From positions 55,656-119,655 of the forward strand of contig WYBL01000140.1 of NCBI GenBank assembly GCA_011526565.1: a DNA stretch of 64,000 nt, in the 5' to 3' direction. This DNA is from Acidobacteriota bacterium (GTDB lineage Bacteria > Acidobacteriota > Vicinamibacteria > Fen-336). The notes under the pieces are model-generated. The model saw only the letters and a program-made list of their open reading frames with translations, did not search any database and was not told the origin of the DNA. Of the stretch, positions 34,578 through 43,099 are shown piece after piece. Within the stretch, counting starts at the first letter, position 1; the number at the start of each line of letters is the position of its first letter. A program made the position numbers and the translations under genes.

Positions 34578-36971
34578 CCGGCGCGGCGCGGGGTCGAAGA
34601 AGCCGCCGAAGCCGGGCGCCTCGACGAAGGCCTGGACGTCGCGCGGAACGAAGGTGCCGAGCAGGTGGGCGACGCCGAGCCCGACCCACGGCTGCCACTT
34701 CCTGACGCGCACCCGGCGCTCGACGGACACGTCGAGCACCGTCGCCGTCGGAAAGCGGCCGGCGCGGTTGCGGGCCCCGGCGACGTCGCCGTCGGGCGTG
34801 AGCGCCGTCCACGGCGTGCCGCGCTGGGCGTCGAACACCGACGTCAGCGCCCAGTCCTCGCCGATCGCCGAGCTGAGTCGCAGCAGCAGCCGCTGCGGCA
34901 CGTCGAAGTCGGCCGGTCCCCACGCCACGGGCTGGATCAGCGGCGGGCGCGCGGTCCCGAAGAGCGCGGCGAAGGCGTTGAGGTCGGCCTCGGAGCGGGA
35001 CGCGATCCAGGAGGCGGCGAGCTCCGTGCCGGGCCGCGGCGTCAGCCGCGCGGAGAGCTCGAGTTCTCGGTAGCGCGAGCGGCCGTCTCCGCGCAGCAGC
35101 AGCCTGGCGTCGCCTCCGGCAGTCACCGGGTCGACCACCAGCTCGCGCCGGCCGCGACGCAGCAGGCCGCCCGCGCTCAGCTCGAGGTGGCTGGCCACCT
35201 GCCAGGTGACGCGCGCGGTGACGGCCGTGCAGCGCGCGGTGCCGAGGTCGGCAGCGGCCTGGGGCCGGTACACGTGGTCCGAGACCAGCGTGCGGCCGTC
35301 GGCGGCGAAACGCTGCTCGTGGCGCGCCTCGAGCGACTCGAACACGCCGACCAGCGACGGCGTGCGCTCGGTGAACACGCCCGCGCTGGCGGCCAGCCGC
35401 CAGCGCCCACCGCGCGAGAAGAACACGGCGCCCATGCGCGGCGCCAGCACCGCGTCACCCAGCACGCCGTCGCGGTCGAGGCGCAGCGCCAGCTCGATCG
35501 CCAGGTCCGGCCGCGGCCGCCAGCGGTCGCGGGCGAACAGCGCGACGTCGGTGCTCGCGAGCGCGAAGGCCGCCGTCGGTCCGAACCCGATGCGGCGGGC
35601 GAGGCTGCCGTCGAGCCGGCGCAGCTCGATCGGGTCGCTCGTGCTCTCGCCCGCGAAGTCGACGTGGAACAGGTCGAGGCCCAGCCGCAGGTCGTGTTCG
35701 CCCCACGGCCCGCGCCGCAGCAGCGACAGCGACGGCACGAGCTGCACGCTGGTCGACTCGCGGCGCTGGCTGTTGAACCAGCGCCCGCCGTTCTCCAGCG
35801 GGTGCAGCGCGAGCGTGCCGCGCGCGGGCGGGCCCAGCCGAAGCGTCTGGCGGCCGACGTGGAAGCCGGTCGACAGCACCGCCGAAGAGCCGACGACCGC
35901 GTCGTGGGTCAGCGAGACGTTGTAGACGCCCGCGCGCTGGTCCCAGGTCGTGGCCGGTGGCTGGAAGGTCGAGAGGTTGGTCTGGGTGCGCGTCTCCGGG
36001 AAGGCGCTCAGCAGCAGCCCCGTGTGGTGGCGCGGCCCCGAGCGCAGGTCGAGTCGCGTCACCGCCGACACGAACTCCTGCTTGCGCAACTCGTCCTCCG
36101 GGCGGCTGCGCACGTCGGCGACCGTGTAGCGGTACTGGACGCTCTGCGCGAGGTAGAGCCGCCCGCGCTGCAGCGGGCCGCGCAACGCGAGCCGCGGCGC
36201 GAAGGAGCGGATGCCCAGGATCTCGAGCGGGTTCCCGCGCCGGGTCCGCAGCGCCGGCTCCAGGTTGTTGAGCGCGAAGCTCCAGCGCTCGCCGCCGGTG
36301 CGCGGGTGGAGCAGCACGAGGCCCGCGCCGAAGCGGCCGAACTCGGCGGCCGTCGGGCTCGCCAGCACCTCGACGCCCGCCACCGCGTCGACCGGCATCC
36401 GCACCCGCGACTCGCCCGTGCCGGGGTCGGTGAGGCTCATCGAGCCGAGTTGCATCCCCGTCTGCTGGGGCCGGCCGCCGCGCAGGCCGAGGCCCGCGTC
36501 GACCCGCAGCACGCCCGGCATCGCGGTCAGCGCGTCGTCGACGCTGGTGCCGCCGGCCGGCACCCGCTCGAGCAGCAGGCCGTCGAGCGTCTCGACCGGC
36601 GAAGCCGTGTTCTCCGCGGCGCGTGGCACCGGGCTCACCTCGACGTACTCGGCGCGGCCTCCGACCTCCAGCGCCAGGTCGACTTCGCTCCGCTCGCCGG
36701 CGCGCAGTTCCACGCTTCGCTCGGCTGGGGCGAAGCCGTCGATGCGCGCGCTCACCCGCGCCGTGCCCGGCGCGAGGTTCTCCAGCCGGTAGCGCCCCTC
36801 GCCGTCGGTCGTGGTCTCGGCGAGCACCTGGCCGTCCCGCGTCACCACGATCGTCACCCCCGGGGCCGGTTCGCCACCGGCCAGGACGCGCCCGGACAAC
36901 GACGCGGCGGCCGGATTGGCGAGCGTTGCCAGGGCGCTGCCCGCGAGAGCGAGCGCGGCGACGACGCTCAC
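34548..36971 (-). CDS. TonB-dependent receptor-like outer-membrane protein with carboxypeptidase-regulatory domain
   Basis: Start GTG 36971, 807 residues. A signal peptide (VAALALAGSALATLANPAAA) is followed by a carboxypeptidase-regulatory-like beta-sandwich (SLSGRVLAGGEPAPGVTIVV... YRLENLAPGTARVSA). A plug-like segment comes next (ETLDGLLLERVPAGGTSVDDALTAMPGV... VEVLASPTAAEFGRFGAG). A long beta-barrel region ends with RRLRFFVRLAR, in place of the usual terminal Phe. The gene overlaps the nucleotidyltransferase gene as GTGA, so it belongs to the envelope operon. A TonB box is not obvious. It may import a ligand or export/assemble a surface component. Confidence 0.78.
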   Translation of the reverse strand: MSVVAALALAGSALATLANPAAASLSGRVLAGGEPAPGVTIVVTRDGQVLAETTTDGEGRYRLENLAPGTARVSARIDGFAPAERSVELRAGERSEVDLALEVGGRAEYVEVSPVPRAAENTASPVETLDGLLLERVPAGGTSVDDALTAMPGVLRVDAGLGLRGGRPQQTGMQLGSMSLTDPGTGESRVRMPVDAVAGVEVLASPTAAEFGRFGAGLVLLHPRTGGERWSFALNNLEPALRTRRGNPLEILGIRSFAPRLALRGPLQRGRLYLAQSVQYRYTVADVRSRPEDELRKQEFVSAVTRLDLRSGPRHHTGLLLSAFPETRTQTNLSTFQPPATTWDQRAGVYNVSLTHDAVVGSSAVLSTGFHVGRQTLRLGPPARGTLALHPLENGGRWFNSQRRESTSVQLVPSLSLLRRGPWGEHDLRLGLDLFHVDFAGESTSDPIELRRLDGSLARRIGFGPTAAFALASTDVALFARDRWRPRPDLAIELALRLDRDGVLGDAVLAPRMGAVFFSRGGRWRLAASAGVFTERTPSLVGVFESLEARHEQRFAADGRTLVSDHVYRPQAAADLGTARCTAVTARVTWQVASHLELSAGGLLRRGRRELVVDPVTAGGDARLLLRGDGRSRYRELELSARLTPRPGTELAASWIASRSEADLNAFAALFGTARPPLIQPVAWGPADFDVPQRLLLRLSSAIGEDWALTSVFDAQRGTPWTALTPDGDVAGARNRAGRFPTATVLDVSVERRVRVRKWQPWVGLGVAHLLGTFVPRDVQAFVEAPGFGGFFDPAPRRLRFFVRLAR

Positions 36972-37711
36972 GGCCCGCCGGCCCCGACCAGGGTGCCGGC
37001 GCCGACGCGCCCCGCGGCCGCCAGCCGGCCCGCCTCGCGCAACGCCGCCGGCGTGTCGACGTCGATCCAGCAGGCGTCGCCCACGTCCACGGCGCCCATG
37101 CGTCCCTGCTCGCACAGCGCGCGGATGGCCCCCGACAGCGAAGCGTCGCCGCCCGCGAGGCTCGCGCGCATCGCGTCGAACGCGCCGGCGCCGAGCGTGA
37201 ACACGCCGGTGTCGATCGCGTCGAACGGCTCGAGGCCCTTGCCGATCGCGCGCACCCGGCCAGCCGCGGTGGCGACGCGGGTCGCGTCGTCCTTGTCGAA
37301 CACCGACTCCACGTGGCGGTCGACGGCGAGCCAGCCGCCGAGCCCGGGGTCGCCGGCCTGCAGCAGGCGCTGCAGCAACTCGGGCGCGAACAGGTGATCG
37401 GCCATCAGCAGCAGGAACGGCGGCCGCACCCGCGGCTCGGCACACAGCAGCGACAGCCCGTTGGGTTCGTCGTGCCGCGGGTTGTGGACGAACTCGACGG
37501 CGGGCGCTTCCGCGAAGCGATGGGCGCGCAGGCGCTCCGCGTCGTGGCCCGTGACCACCACCGCGCGGCGCACGCCGGCGGCCGCCAGCAGCGCCAGCAC
37601 GTGGTCGAGCAGCGCGCGCCCGGCGACCTCGACGAGCGGCTTGGGCGACCCGCACGAGCACAGCCGCTGGCCGTTGCCGGCGGCGAGGATCACGGCCTGC
37701 TCGGGCGTCAC
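36968..37711 (-). CDS. Sugar/alcohol-phosphate nucleotidyltransferase
   Basis: Start GTG 37711, 247 residues. The nucleotide loop is VILAAGNGQRL, with the signature Lys in SPKPLVEVAG, then LMADHLF (metal Asp) and WIDVDTPAAL near the end, where the last acidic site of the family lies. This pattern resembles cytidylyltransferases acting on small phosphorylated polyols or amino-alcohols (inositol-phosphate or phosphocholine types) more than hexose-1-phosphate enzymes. It overlaps the PLP-enzyme gene upstream and the receptor gene downstream by GTGA, suggesting a coupled operon. Confidence 0.85.
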   Translation of the reverse strand: MTPEQAVILAAGNGQRLCSCGSPKPLVEVAGRALLDHVLALLAAAGVRRAVVVTGHDAERLRAHRFAEAPAVEFVHNPRHDEPNGLSLLCAEPRVRPPFLLLMADHLFAPELLQRLLQAGDPGLGGWLAVDRHVESVFDKDDATRVATAAGRVRAIGKGLEPFDAIDTGVFTLGAGAFDAMRASLAGGDASLSGAIRALCEQGRMGAVDVGDACWIDVDTPAALREAGRLAAAGRVGAGTLVGAGGP

Positions 37712-38796
37712 GCCGACTCCAGCGCCGCCAGGAAGCGCGCGCACTCGTCGTGCGACCCGACCGTCACCCGCACCCAGGGGCCGAGTCCCGGCATCGCGCT
37801 CTGGTCGCGCACGCTGACGCCGCGCCGCCGCAGCCGTCGCACGAGCCGCGCGGGGTCGGCCGCGCGCAGCAGCACGAAGTTGGCCGGCGCCTCGACGACC
37901 GTGTGGCCGCCAGCGCGGAGCGCGCGCACGAGGCGACGGCGCGCGGCGGCGACGTCGCGCACGTGGGCCCGCATCGCGCCGAGGTCGTCGAGGGCGGCGG
38001 CCGCCGCGACCTGGGCGACGGCGCCGACGTCCTTGCCGTTGCGGATGCGCTCGACGCCCCGCATCACCGGGCGCCGCGCCAGCGCGTAGCCGATCCGGAG
38101 CCCGGCCAGGCCGAACGCCTTCGAGAACGAGCGGGTGACGACCAGGTTGGGGTGGGCGTCGAGCAGGCTCGCCGCGGTCCGGCCCATGAACTCGAAGTAG
38201 GCCTCGTCGACCACCAGCAGCCCGGCCGGGATCGCCCGCGCCAGCCGCGCGAGATCGCGCAAGGAGTAGGTGCGCCCCGTGGGGTTGTTGGGGTTGCACA
38301 AGTAGACGATCCGGGTCCGCGGCTCCAGGCGGCGGACGAGGCGCCCCACGTCCGCGCGAAACGGGTCGCCCGCGACCGAGAGCTCCACGCGCGCGCCCAG
38401 CGCCTCGCCGAGCACGCGCACCTGGTCGTAGCAGGGCGCGCTGAGCAGCACGTGGTCGCCGGCCTTCACGAAGGCGCGCACCAGGTACTCGAGGGCCGCG
38501 TCGGAGCCGTTGAAGACCCGGATCTCGCCGGCGGATCGCCCCGTGTAGCGAGCGAGGCGCCGCCGCAGGGCCCGCGCCTCGGGGTCGGCGTACCAGTTGA
38601 ACCCGCCACCCGCCACGAAACGGGCGACCGCTTCGCGCACCCGGTCCGAGGCCGGGCGCGTGCACTCGTTGCGGTCGAGCCACAGGCCGGGGCTGCGTCG
38701 ATAGGTGGGGCGAGGCCGGACGACCGCGGCCGGAGGTGGCAGCCGCGTCCGTTGCTGCGGCGAGGTGAGCCGAGGTGTCCCCGGGGGCCGTGCCAA
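37708..38796 (-). CDS. HisC/CobD-like PLP-dependent aminotransferase or decarboxylase
   Basis: The start was set at TTG 38796, with GAGGAG just upstream, which gives 362 residues, the normal size for the family; there is no ATG/GTG nearer the conserved WLDRNE. Present are FNGSDAALEYL, NPNNPTGR, VVDEAYFEF and the PLP lysine in SFSKAFGLAGLRIGY, and a conserved Arg in WVRVTVG. Histidinol-phosphate aminotransferase and threonine-phosphate decarboxylase share these features, so transamination or decarboxylation of a phosphorylated amino acid is possible. Operon position next to a nucleotidyltransferase favours making an amino-alcohol phosphate for CDP activation over histidine synthesis (inference). 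Confidence 0.82.
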   Translation of the reverse strand: MARPPGTPRLTSPQQRTRLPPPAAVVRPRPTYRRSPGLWLDRNECTRPASDRVREAVARFVAGGGFNWYADPEARALRRRLARYTGRSAGEIRVFNGSDAALEYLVRAFVKAGDHVLLSAPCYDQVRVLGEALGARVELSVAGDPFRADVGRLVRRLEPRTRIVYLCNPNNPTGRTYSLRDLARLARAIPAGLLVVDEAYFEFMGRTAASLLDAHPNLVVTRSFSKAFGLAGLRIGYALARRPVMRGVERIRNGKDVGAVAQVAAAAALDDLGAMRAHVRDVAAARRRLVRALRAGGHTVVEAPANFVLLRAADPARLVRRLRRRGVSVRDQSAMPGLGPWVRVTVGSHDECARFLAALESA

Positions 38797-38887
38797 GTGC
38801 TCCTCGTGTTGCGCCGGAGGGGTTCCGGGAGGCTCCCCTTCGCAAGAGGCGTGCCGAAGACGCTGCCGGCTCGGCCGCAAAGGTTGC

Positions 38888-40066
38888 CTAGCCTGTGGCG
38901 AGAGCCGCCACTTCGGCGGCGACGCGGGCGCAGGATTGGCCGTCGAGCGGCGCCAGGTGGCGGCGGCAGAAATCCGCCGAGCGTTCACGGCAGCAGTCCG
39001 GCTCCGCCAGGGATCGGGTCAGCGCCGCGATCAGCTCGTCCGGGGAGCGCGCCACGAGGCCGCCATGTTCCGAGAGCGGCATCCGCCAGCGGCGGGCCGG
39101 GTCCGTTGCCCGCTGCTCGCGCACCCGGCCTCCGCGCCACTCGCGCCAGACCGCGGGCGCGTCGGCGGCGACGGGGTGGACGTGGATCGACGGGCGGCCC
39201 GTCGCGTAGAAGAAGGTGAGCAGCGACGAGTAGTTGCTGACGACCACGTCGGACGCCAGGATGTCGAGCAGGTTGTCGGGGTGCTCGTCCTTGAACTTGA
39301 CCAGCACCCCGTGGGCGGCCGCCAGTCGTTCCAGCGCCGCGACGTAGGGGGCGTCGAAGCGGCGGCGGTCGTGCAGGCGCAGGATCAGCCCGCAGCCGAG
39401 CCGTGCTGCGGCCGCGAACAGGTGGCGAAAGACCTCGATGTCGTCGCCCCAGTGCGCGAACACGCGCCCGTACTGCCAGGTGAAGGCCAGCAACGCGAGC
39501 TTGCGATCGCGCAGGCGCGGCGGGTAGTGCCGCCGCAGCTCGTCGCGCGGGACGCGGGTGTCGACGATCAGGTCGAGGTACGGCTGGCCGGTGACCCGCA
39601 GGTTCTCCGCGGCGAAGCCCGACACTTCGGCGCGCACGCGGGCGTCGGTGGGGCCGGCGCACAGCCAGCGGAAGCGCGGGTTCGGGCGATCGCCGCCGCA
39701 CCCGGTCAGCCGCCGGATGGCGCGATGGATCTGCGCGAACTCGCGGCGGTCCTGCGGGCCCTTCCAGCCGAAGCCGTGCCACGTCGTCGCCAGCGCCGGG
39801 GACCAGGCGCGGGCGGGGAAGTGGTTGTCGACGATCGTCACCTGCGGCGCGAGCTGGCGCAGCCGGCGCTCCGCGTCGGGGTCCGCTGCCGACACGATCG
39901 GGCACCCGATCGGCACCCACTCGCGCACCGGCTCGGCCGGCGGCACCTCCCGCTCGCAGACGACCAGCGCCTCCACGTCGTCGCGGGTCGAGAGGTGATG
40001 GGCGAGCGCGTACATGTTGGCCTGCAGGTCGGTGGCGTAGAGGCAGACCCGCAGCCGATCCGTCAC
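38888..40066 (-). CDS. CDP-glycerol glycerophosphotransferase-like (TagB/TagF-like) protein
   Basis: Start GTG 40066, 392 residues, GT-B-like. The segments TTWHGFGWKG (catalytic-His region), LAFTWQYG, LRLHDRRRF and ASDVVVSNYSSLLTFFYATGRPSI follow the layout of the CDP-glycerol glycerophosphotransferase family. Members move a glycerol- or ribitol-phosphate from the CDP form to an acceptor. It has no membrane helix. It overlaps the preceding nucleotidyltransferase gene as GTGA, so donor synthesis and transfer may be coupled. The family call is by motif spacing and is moderately sure. Confidence 0.65.
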   Translation of the reverse strand: MTDRLRVCLYATDLQANMYALAHHLSTRDDVEALVVCEREVPPAEPVREWVPIGCPIVSAADPDAERRLRQLAPQVTIVDNHFPARAWSPALATTWHGFGWKGPQDRREFAQIHRAIRRLTGCGGDRPNPRFRWLCAGPTDARVRAEVSGFAAENLRVTGQPYLDLIVDTRVPRDELRRHYPPRLRDRKLALLAFTWQYGRVFAHWGDDIEVFRHLFAAAARLGCGLILRLHDRRRFDAPYVAALERLAAAHGVLVKFKDEHPDNLLDILASDVVVSNYSSLLTFFYATGRPSIHVHPVAADAPAVWREWRGGRVREQRATDPARRWRMPLSEHGGLVARSPDELIAALTRSLAEPDCCRERSADFCRRHLAPLDGQSCARVAAEVAALATG

Positions 40067-40791
40067 GGACGCTCGTCCCCCGTCGTCGCCAGGTCGGCGA
40101 CGGTGTCGACCTCGAGCCAGTCGCGCTCACCCAGGTCCTCGAACAGCACCGGCCGCTCGACCCGCTCGAGCAGTGCGTGGTGGGTCCCGGGCACGCGCTC
40201 TCCCCCCTGCGCTGCGGCCCTCCGGTAGGCGTCGACGCCCGACCCGAGCAGCAGCACCGCCCCGGCCGACACGGCACCGGCGCCGGAGAGGTCCTTGCCG
40301 ACGCGCAGCACTCGGCCGCCGTCCAGCTCGAGCCGCATGTCGTCCGGCGCGAAGTCGCGGGTGCGGGCGCCGAAGAGGTGGATGCCCGGCCCGCCCGCGC
40401 GGGCGACCGCGGCCATGCGCGAGAAGGCGGCGCTGCCGAAGCAGGTGTCGCCGTTGAGCAGCAGCAGTGCCTCGACGCCGCCGACGACCTCGAGCGCGAG
40501 CCGCACGGAGTGCACGACGCTCTCCTCGAAGCGCGGGTTCCTCACCGTCCGCACCGGGGGCGAGGCGCGCTCCGTCCGCCGCCGCTCGAGGTGGGTCTCC
40601 ACCCGGTCCGCGGCGAAGCCGGTGACCACCAGGACGCGGGCTTCCGGCGCGGCCGCGTGCAGGCGTTCGAGGTCGAGGTCGAGGATCGTCGAGCCGCCCC
40701 CGAGCGCGAGCAGGCACTTGGGCGTCGGCGGTGCGGCCTGGCCGCCGTTGAAACGGCGCCCCGTGCCCGCCGCCAGGATCACGACCTGCAT
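40063..40791 (-). CDS. Nucleotidyltransferase (second, NTP_transferase family)
   Basis: The 242-residue protein has VVILAAGTGRRFNGG, PPTPKCLLALGGGST with the signature Lys, LLLNGDTCFG with the metal-binding Asp, and a final EVDTVADL. It is similar in design to the gene at 36968-37711, but from sequence alone it is a separate enzyme and not a recent duplicate. It is the first gene of the minus-strand operon and is divergent from the flippase gene across a 100-base gap that should hold both promoters. Confidence 0.85.
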   Translation of the reverse strand: MQVVILAAGTGRRFNGGQAAPPTPKCLLALGGGSTILDLDLERLHAAAPEARVLVVTGFAADRVETHLERRRTERASPPVRTVRNPRFEESVVHSVRLALEVVGGVEALLLLNGDTCFGSAAFSRMAAVARAGGPGIHLFGARTRDFAPDDMRLELDGGRVLRVGKDLSGAGAVSAGAVLLLGSGVDAYRRAAAQGGERVPGTHHALLERVERPVLFEDLGERDWLEVDTVADLATTGDERP

Positions 40792-40891
40792 GCGCGGACG
40801 TCGAAATGCAAGTTGCGCGCCGCCCCGGCCTCGCCGCGCCCGGCCGCTCGCGCGATGATCGGCTTCCACGGCGGCCCTCGGAGAGGCAACG

Positions 40892-42379
40892 GTGAGCGTG
40901 GCGACGGAGGGGAAGGCGAACCCGCGGCCGGGCCCGCCCGCGCTCGAGAGCGCGACCCGCCGCGCGCTGCGCGACGGCATGCTGTGGCTGGGCGCCGGCG
41001 GGGTGGCGACCCACGCGATCGACGCCCTGAGCGGGGTGGCGATCCTGTACCTGCTGGGCCCCGCGGAGCTCGGCATCGCCACCCTGGCCTGGTCGCTCGC
41101 GGTCGTGCTGGAGGCGTTCAACGGTTTCGGCGTCGGCCTGGCGATCGTGCAGGCCCCGGAACTCCGGCGCTCGCAGCTCGACGGGGTGTGGTGGTACACG
41201 CTGGGGCTCGCGCTGCTGCTGGCGGCGGCGGTCGTGCTGGCCGCTCCCGCGATCTCGGGTGCGATGGCGGCGCCCGAGTTGAGCGGACTGCTCGTCGTCA
41301 GCGTGCTCAAGCTGCCACTGGTCGGCGCCGCGCTGGTTCCGCTCCAGCTCCTGAACCGCGAGCTGCGCTTCCGCGAGATCGCCGGCCTGCAGGCGACGGC
41401 GACGCTGCTCACGGCGCTTCTGCGCGTCGGCCTCGCCGCCGCCGGCTGGGGCGCCTGGGCGCTGGTCTGGGCCCACACGGCGCACGGCCTGGTCACGCTG
41501 GCAGGGGCCCTGGTGCTGAAGCCGTTCTGGCCGCGCCCGCGCCTCGCGCTGGCGGAGATCCGGCCGCTCGTCACCTTCGGCGCGCAGGCCGCCAGCGCCT
41601 CGGTGATCTACCACTTCTATCGCAACGCCGACTACCTGGTGGTCGAGCGCTTCTTCGGCCGCGAGGCGCTCGGTCTCTACCGCGCGGCGTTCGACCTGGC
41701 GATGACGCCCGTGCTCGCCGTCCTCACCGTCGCCAACCGCGCGGCGTTCCCGGTGTTCGCGCGACACGCCGACGATCCCGCCCAGCTCCGCGCCAGCTTC
41801 CTGTGGACCGTGCGCGTGGTCGGCCTGCTGACCGCTCCGGTGGCCGCGTTCCTGATCTTCGCGGCGCCCGACCTCTTCTCCTGGCTCGGCGGCGGGCGCT
41901 GGGCTGCCGCGGCCCCGGCGCTGCAGGTCCTGGCTGCGGCCGCCGCTCTGCGGTGCCTGGCCCAGCTCTTCCCGCGGCTGTTCCATGCCTGCGGCCGCCC
42001 CGGCCTGGCGCTCGTCGACGCCGCCCTGTCGTGCGTCGTGTTGTGCGGCGCGTTCGTCCTGTGCGCCTCCGCGTGGGGCGCCCGCTGGAACGAAGCCAGC
42101 GTGGCCTTCGCCTGGCTCGCGGCCTACCCGCTGCTGCTCGCCGTCCTGCTCGCGCTCGCCCGTCACGTCGCCGGCCTGCGCGTTCGCGAGTGGCTCACCG
42201 CCCTCGCCCCCGCGGCGGGGCTGGCGCTCGTGGCGTCGCTCGCCAGCGCCGCGGCGCTCCAGGCCGCCGACCCCGGGCCGCGGCCGGGAGTGCCCACCCT
42301 CCTCGTCCTGGTCGCCGTTTCGGCGACGGGCGGCCTTTACGCCTTGTTCCACCGCCGGCTGTACGGCCCGCTACACTGA
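40892..42379 (+). CDS. Wzx-like polysaccharide flippase (MOP/MATE superfamily)
   Basis: Start GTG 40892 behind GGAGAGG; 495 residues with about 12-14 hydrophobic helices. Typical segments include LYLLGPAELGIATLAWSLAVVLEAFNG, the YRNADYLVVERFFG loop and AFDLAMTPVLAVLT. Members flip lipid-linked oligosaccharides across the inner membrane. The surrounding glycosyltransferases and nucleotidyltransferases fit the export of a surface polymer. Confidence 0.88.
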   Translation: MSVATEGKANPRPGPPALESATRRALRDGMLWLGAGGVATHAIDALSGVAILYLLGPAELGIATLAWSLAVVLEAFNGFGVGLAIVQAPELRRSQLDGVWWYTLGLALLLAAAVVLAAPAISGAMAAPELSGLLVVSVLKLPLVGAALVPLQLLNRELRFREIAGLQATATLLTALLRVGLAAAGWGAWALVWAHTAHGLVTLAGALVLKPFWPRPRLALAEIRPLVTFGAQAASASVIYHFYRNADYLVVERFFGREALGLYRAAFDLAMTPVLAVLTVANRAAFPVFARHADDPAQLRASFLWTVRVVGLLTAPVAAFLIFAAPDLFSWLGGGRWAAAAPALQVLAAAAALRCLAQLFPRLFHACGRPGLALVDAALSCVVLCGAFVLCASAWGARWNEASVAFAWLAAYPLLLAVLLALARHVAGLRVREWLTALAPAAGLALVASLASAAALQAADPGPRPGVPTLLVLVAVSATGGLYALFHRRLYGPLH

Positions 42380-42384
42380 CCTCC

Positions 42385-43095
42385 ATGGAGATTCACGACG
42401 CTCCCGCCCTCGTCACCGGCGCCGGGCGCGGGATCGGGCGCGCGATCGCGCTGGAGCTGGCCCGGGCCGGCGCCCGCGTCGCCGCGCTCGCCCGCACCCG
42501 CGCCGAACTCGACTCGCTCGCAGCCGAGGCTGCGGGCTTCGGCGGCCGTGTGCTGCCCGTCGTCGCCGACCTGCTCGACCCGGCCGCGTCGGCGCACGCG
42601 CTGGCCGCGGCGCGCGAGGCGCACGGGCCGCTGCGCATACTCGTCAACAACGCCGGGGTCGCCATGCACAGGCCGTTCGCCGAGCTGACCGATGCCGACT
42701 GGGACCAGGTGATCGGCCTCAACCTGACCGCGGTGATGCGGCTGACCCGCGACGCGCTGCCGCAGCTCTGCGAGCGCGGCGGCCACGTCTTCATGATCTC
42801 GTCGCTGGCCGGCCAGAACCCGATCGCCGGGCTTTCCGCCTACTGCGCGAGCAAGGCTGCGCTCGACCACCTGACCACCTGCCTGATGCTCGAGGTGCGC
42901 CATCACGGCGTGAAGGTGACGACGATCGCGCCCGGCTCGGTCAACACCACGTTCGGTGGGCGGGAGGCCGCGGAAGCCGCCTGGATGATTCAGCCGGTGG
43001 ACGTCGCGCAGACCGTGCTCGACCTGCTGCGGCTGCCCGACAACGCGCACTCCAGCCGGGTCGAGATGCGGCCGGCGCGACCGCAGTCGAAGTGA
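42385..43095 (+). CDS. Short-chain dehydrogenase/reductase (FabG-like)
   Basis: The 236-residue classical SDR has GAGRGIGRA for NAD(P), NNAGVAM, the catalytic Ser in MISSLAG and YCASK. The second-strand residues (ALARTRAEL) with Arg suggest NADPH. The substrate is unknown; it could act on a sugar, a fatty acid or another carbonyl. It starts six bases after the flippase stop and ends four bases before the ABC exporter gene, so it is part of that transcript. Confidence 0.88.
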   Translation: MEIHDAPALVTGAGRGIGRAIALELARAGARVAALARTRAELDSLAAEAAGFGGRVLPVVADLLDPAASAHALAAAREAHGPLRILVNNAGVAMHRPFAELTDADWDQVIGLNLTAVMRLTRDALPQLCERGGHVFMISSLAGQNPIAGLSAYCASKAALDHLTTCLMLEVRHHGVKVTTIAPGSVNTTFGGREAAEAAWMIQPVDVAQTVLDLLRLPDNAHSSRVEMRPARPQSK

Positions 43096-43099
43096 AGCG

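Noticed and set aside
34578..36960. Plus-strand open frames across the receptor gene
   Set aside because: Composition is of the antisense type, and the minus-strand frame has a signal peptide, plug and barrel features.
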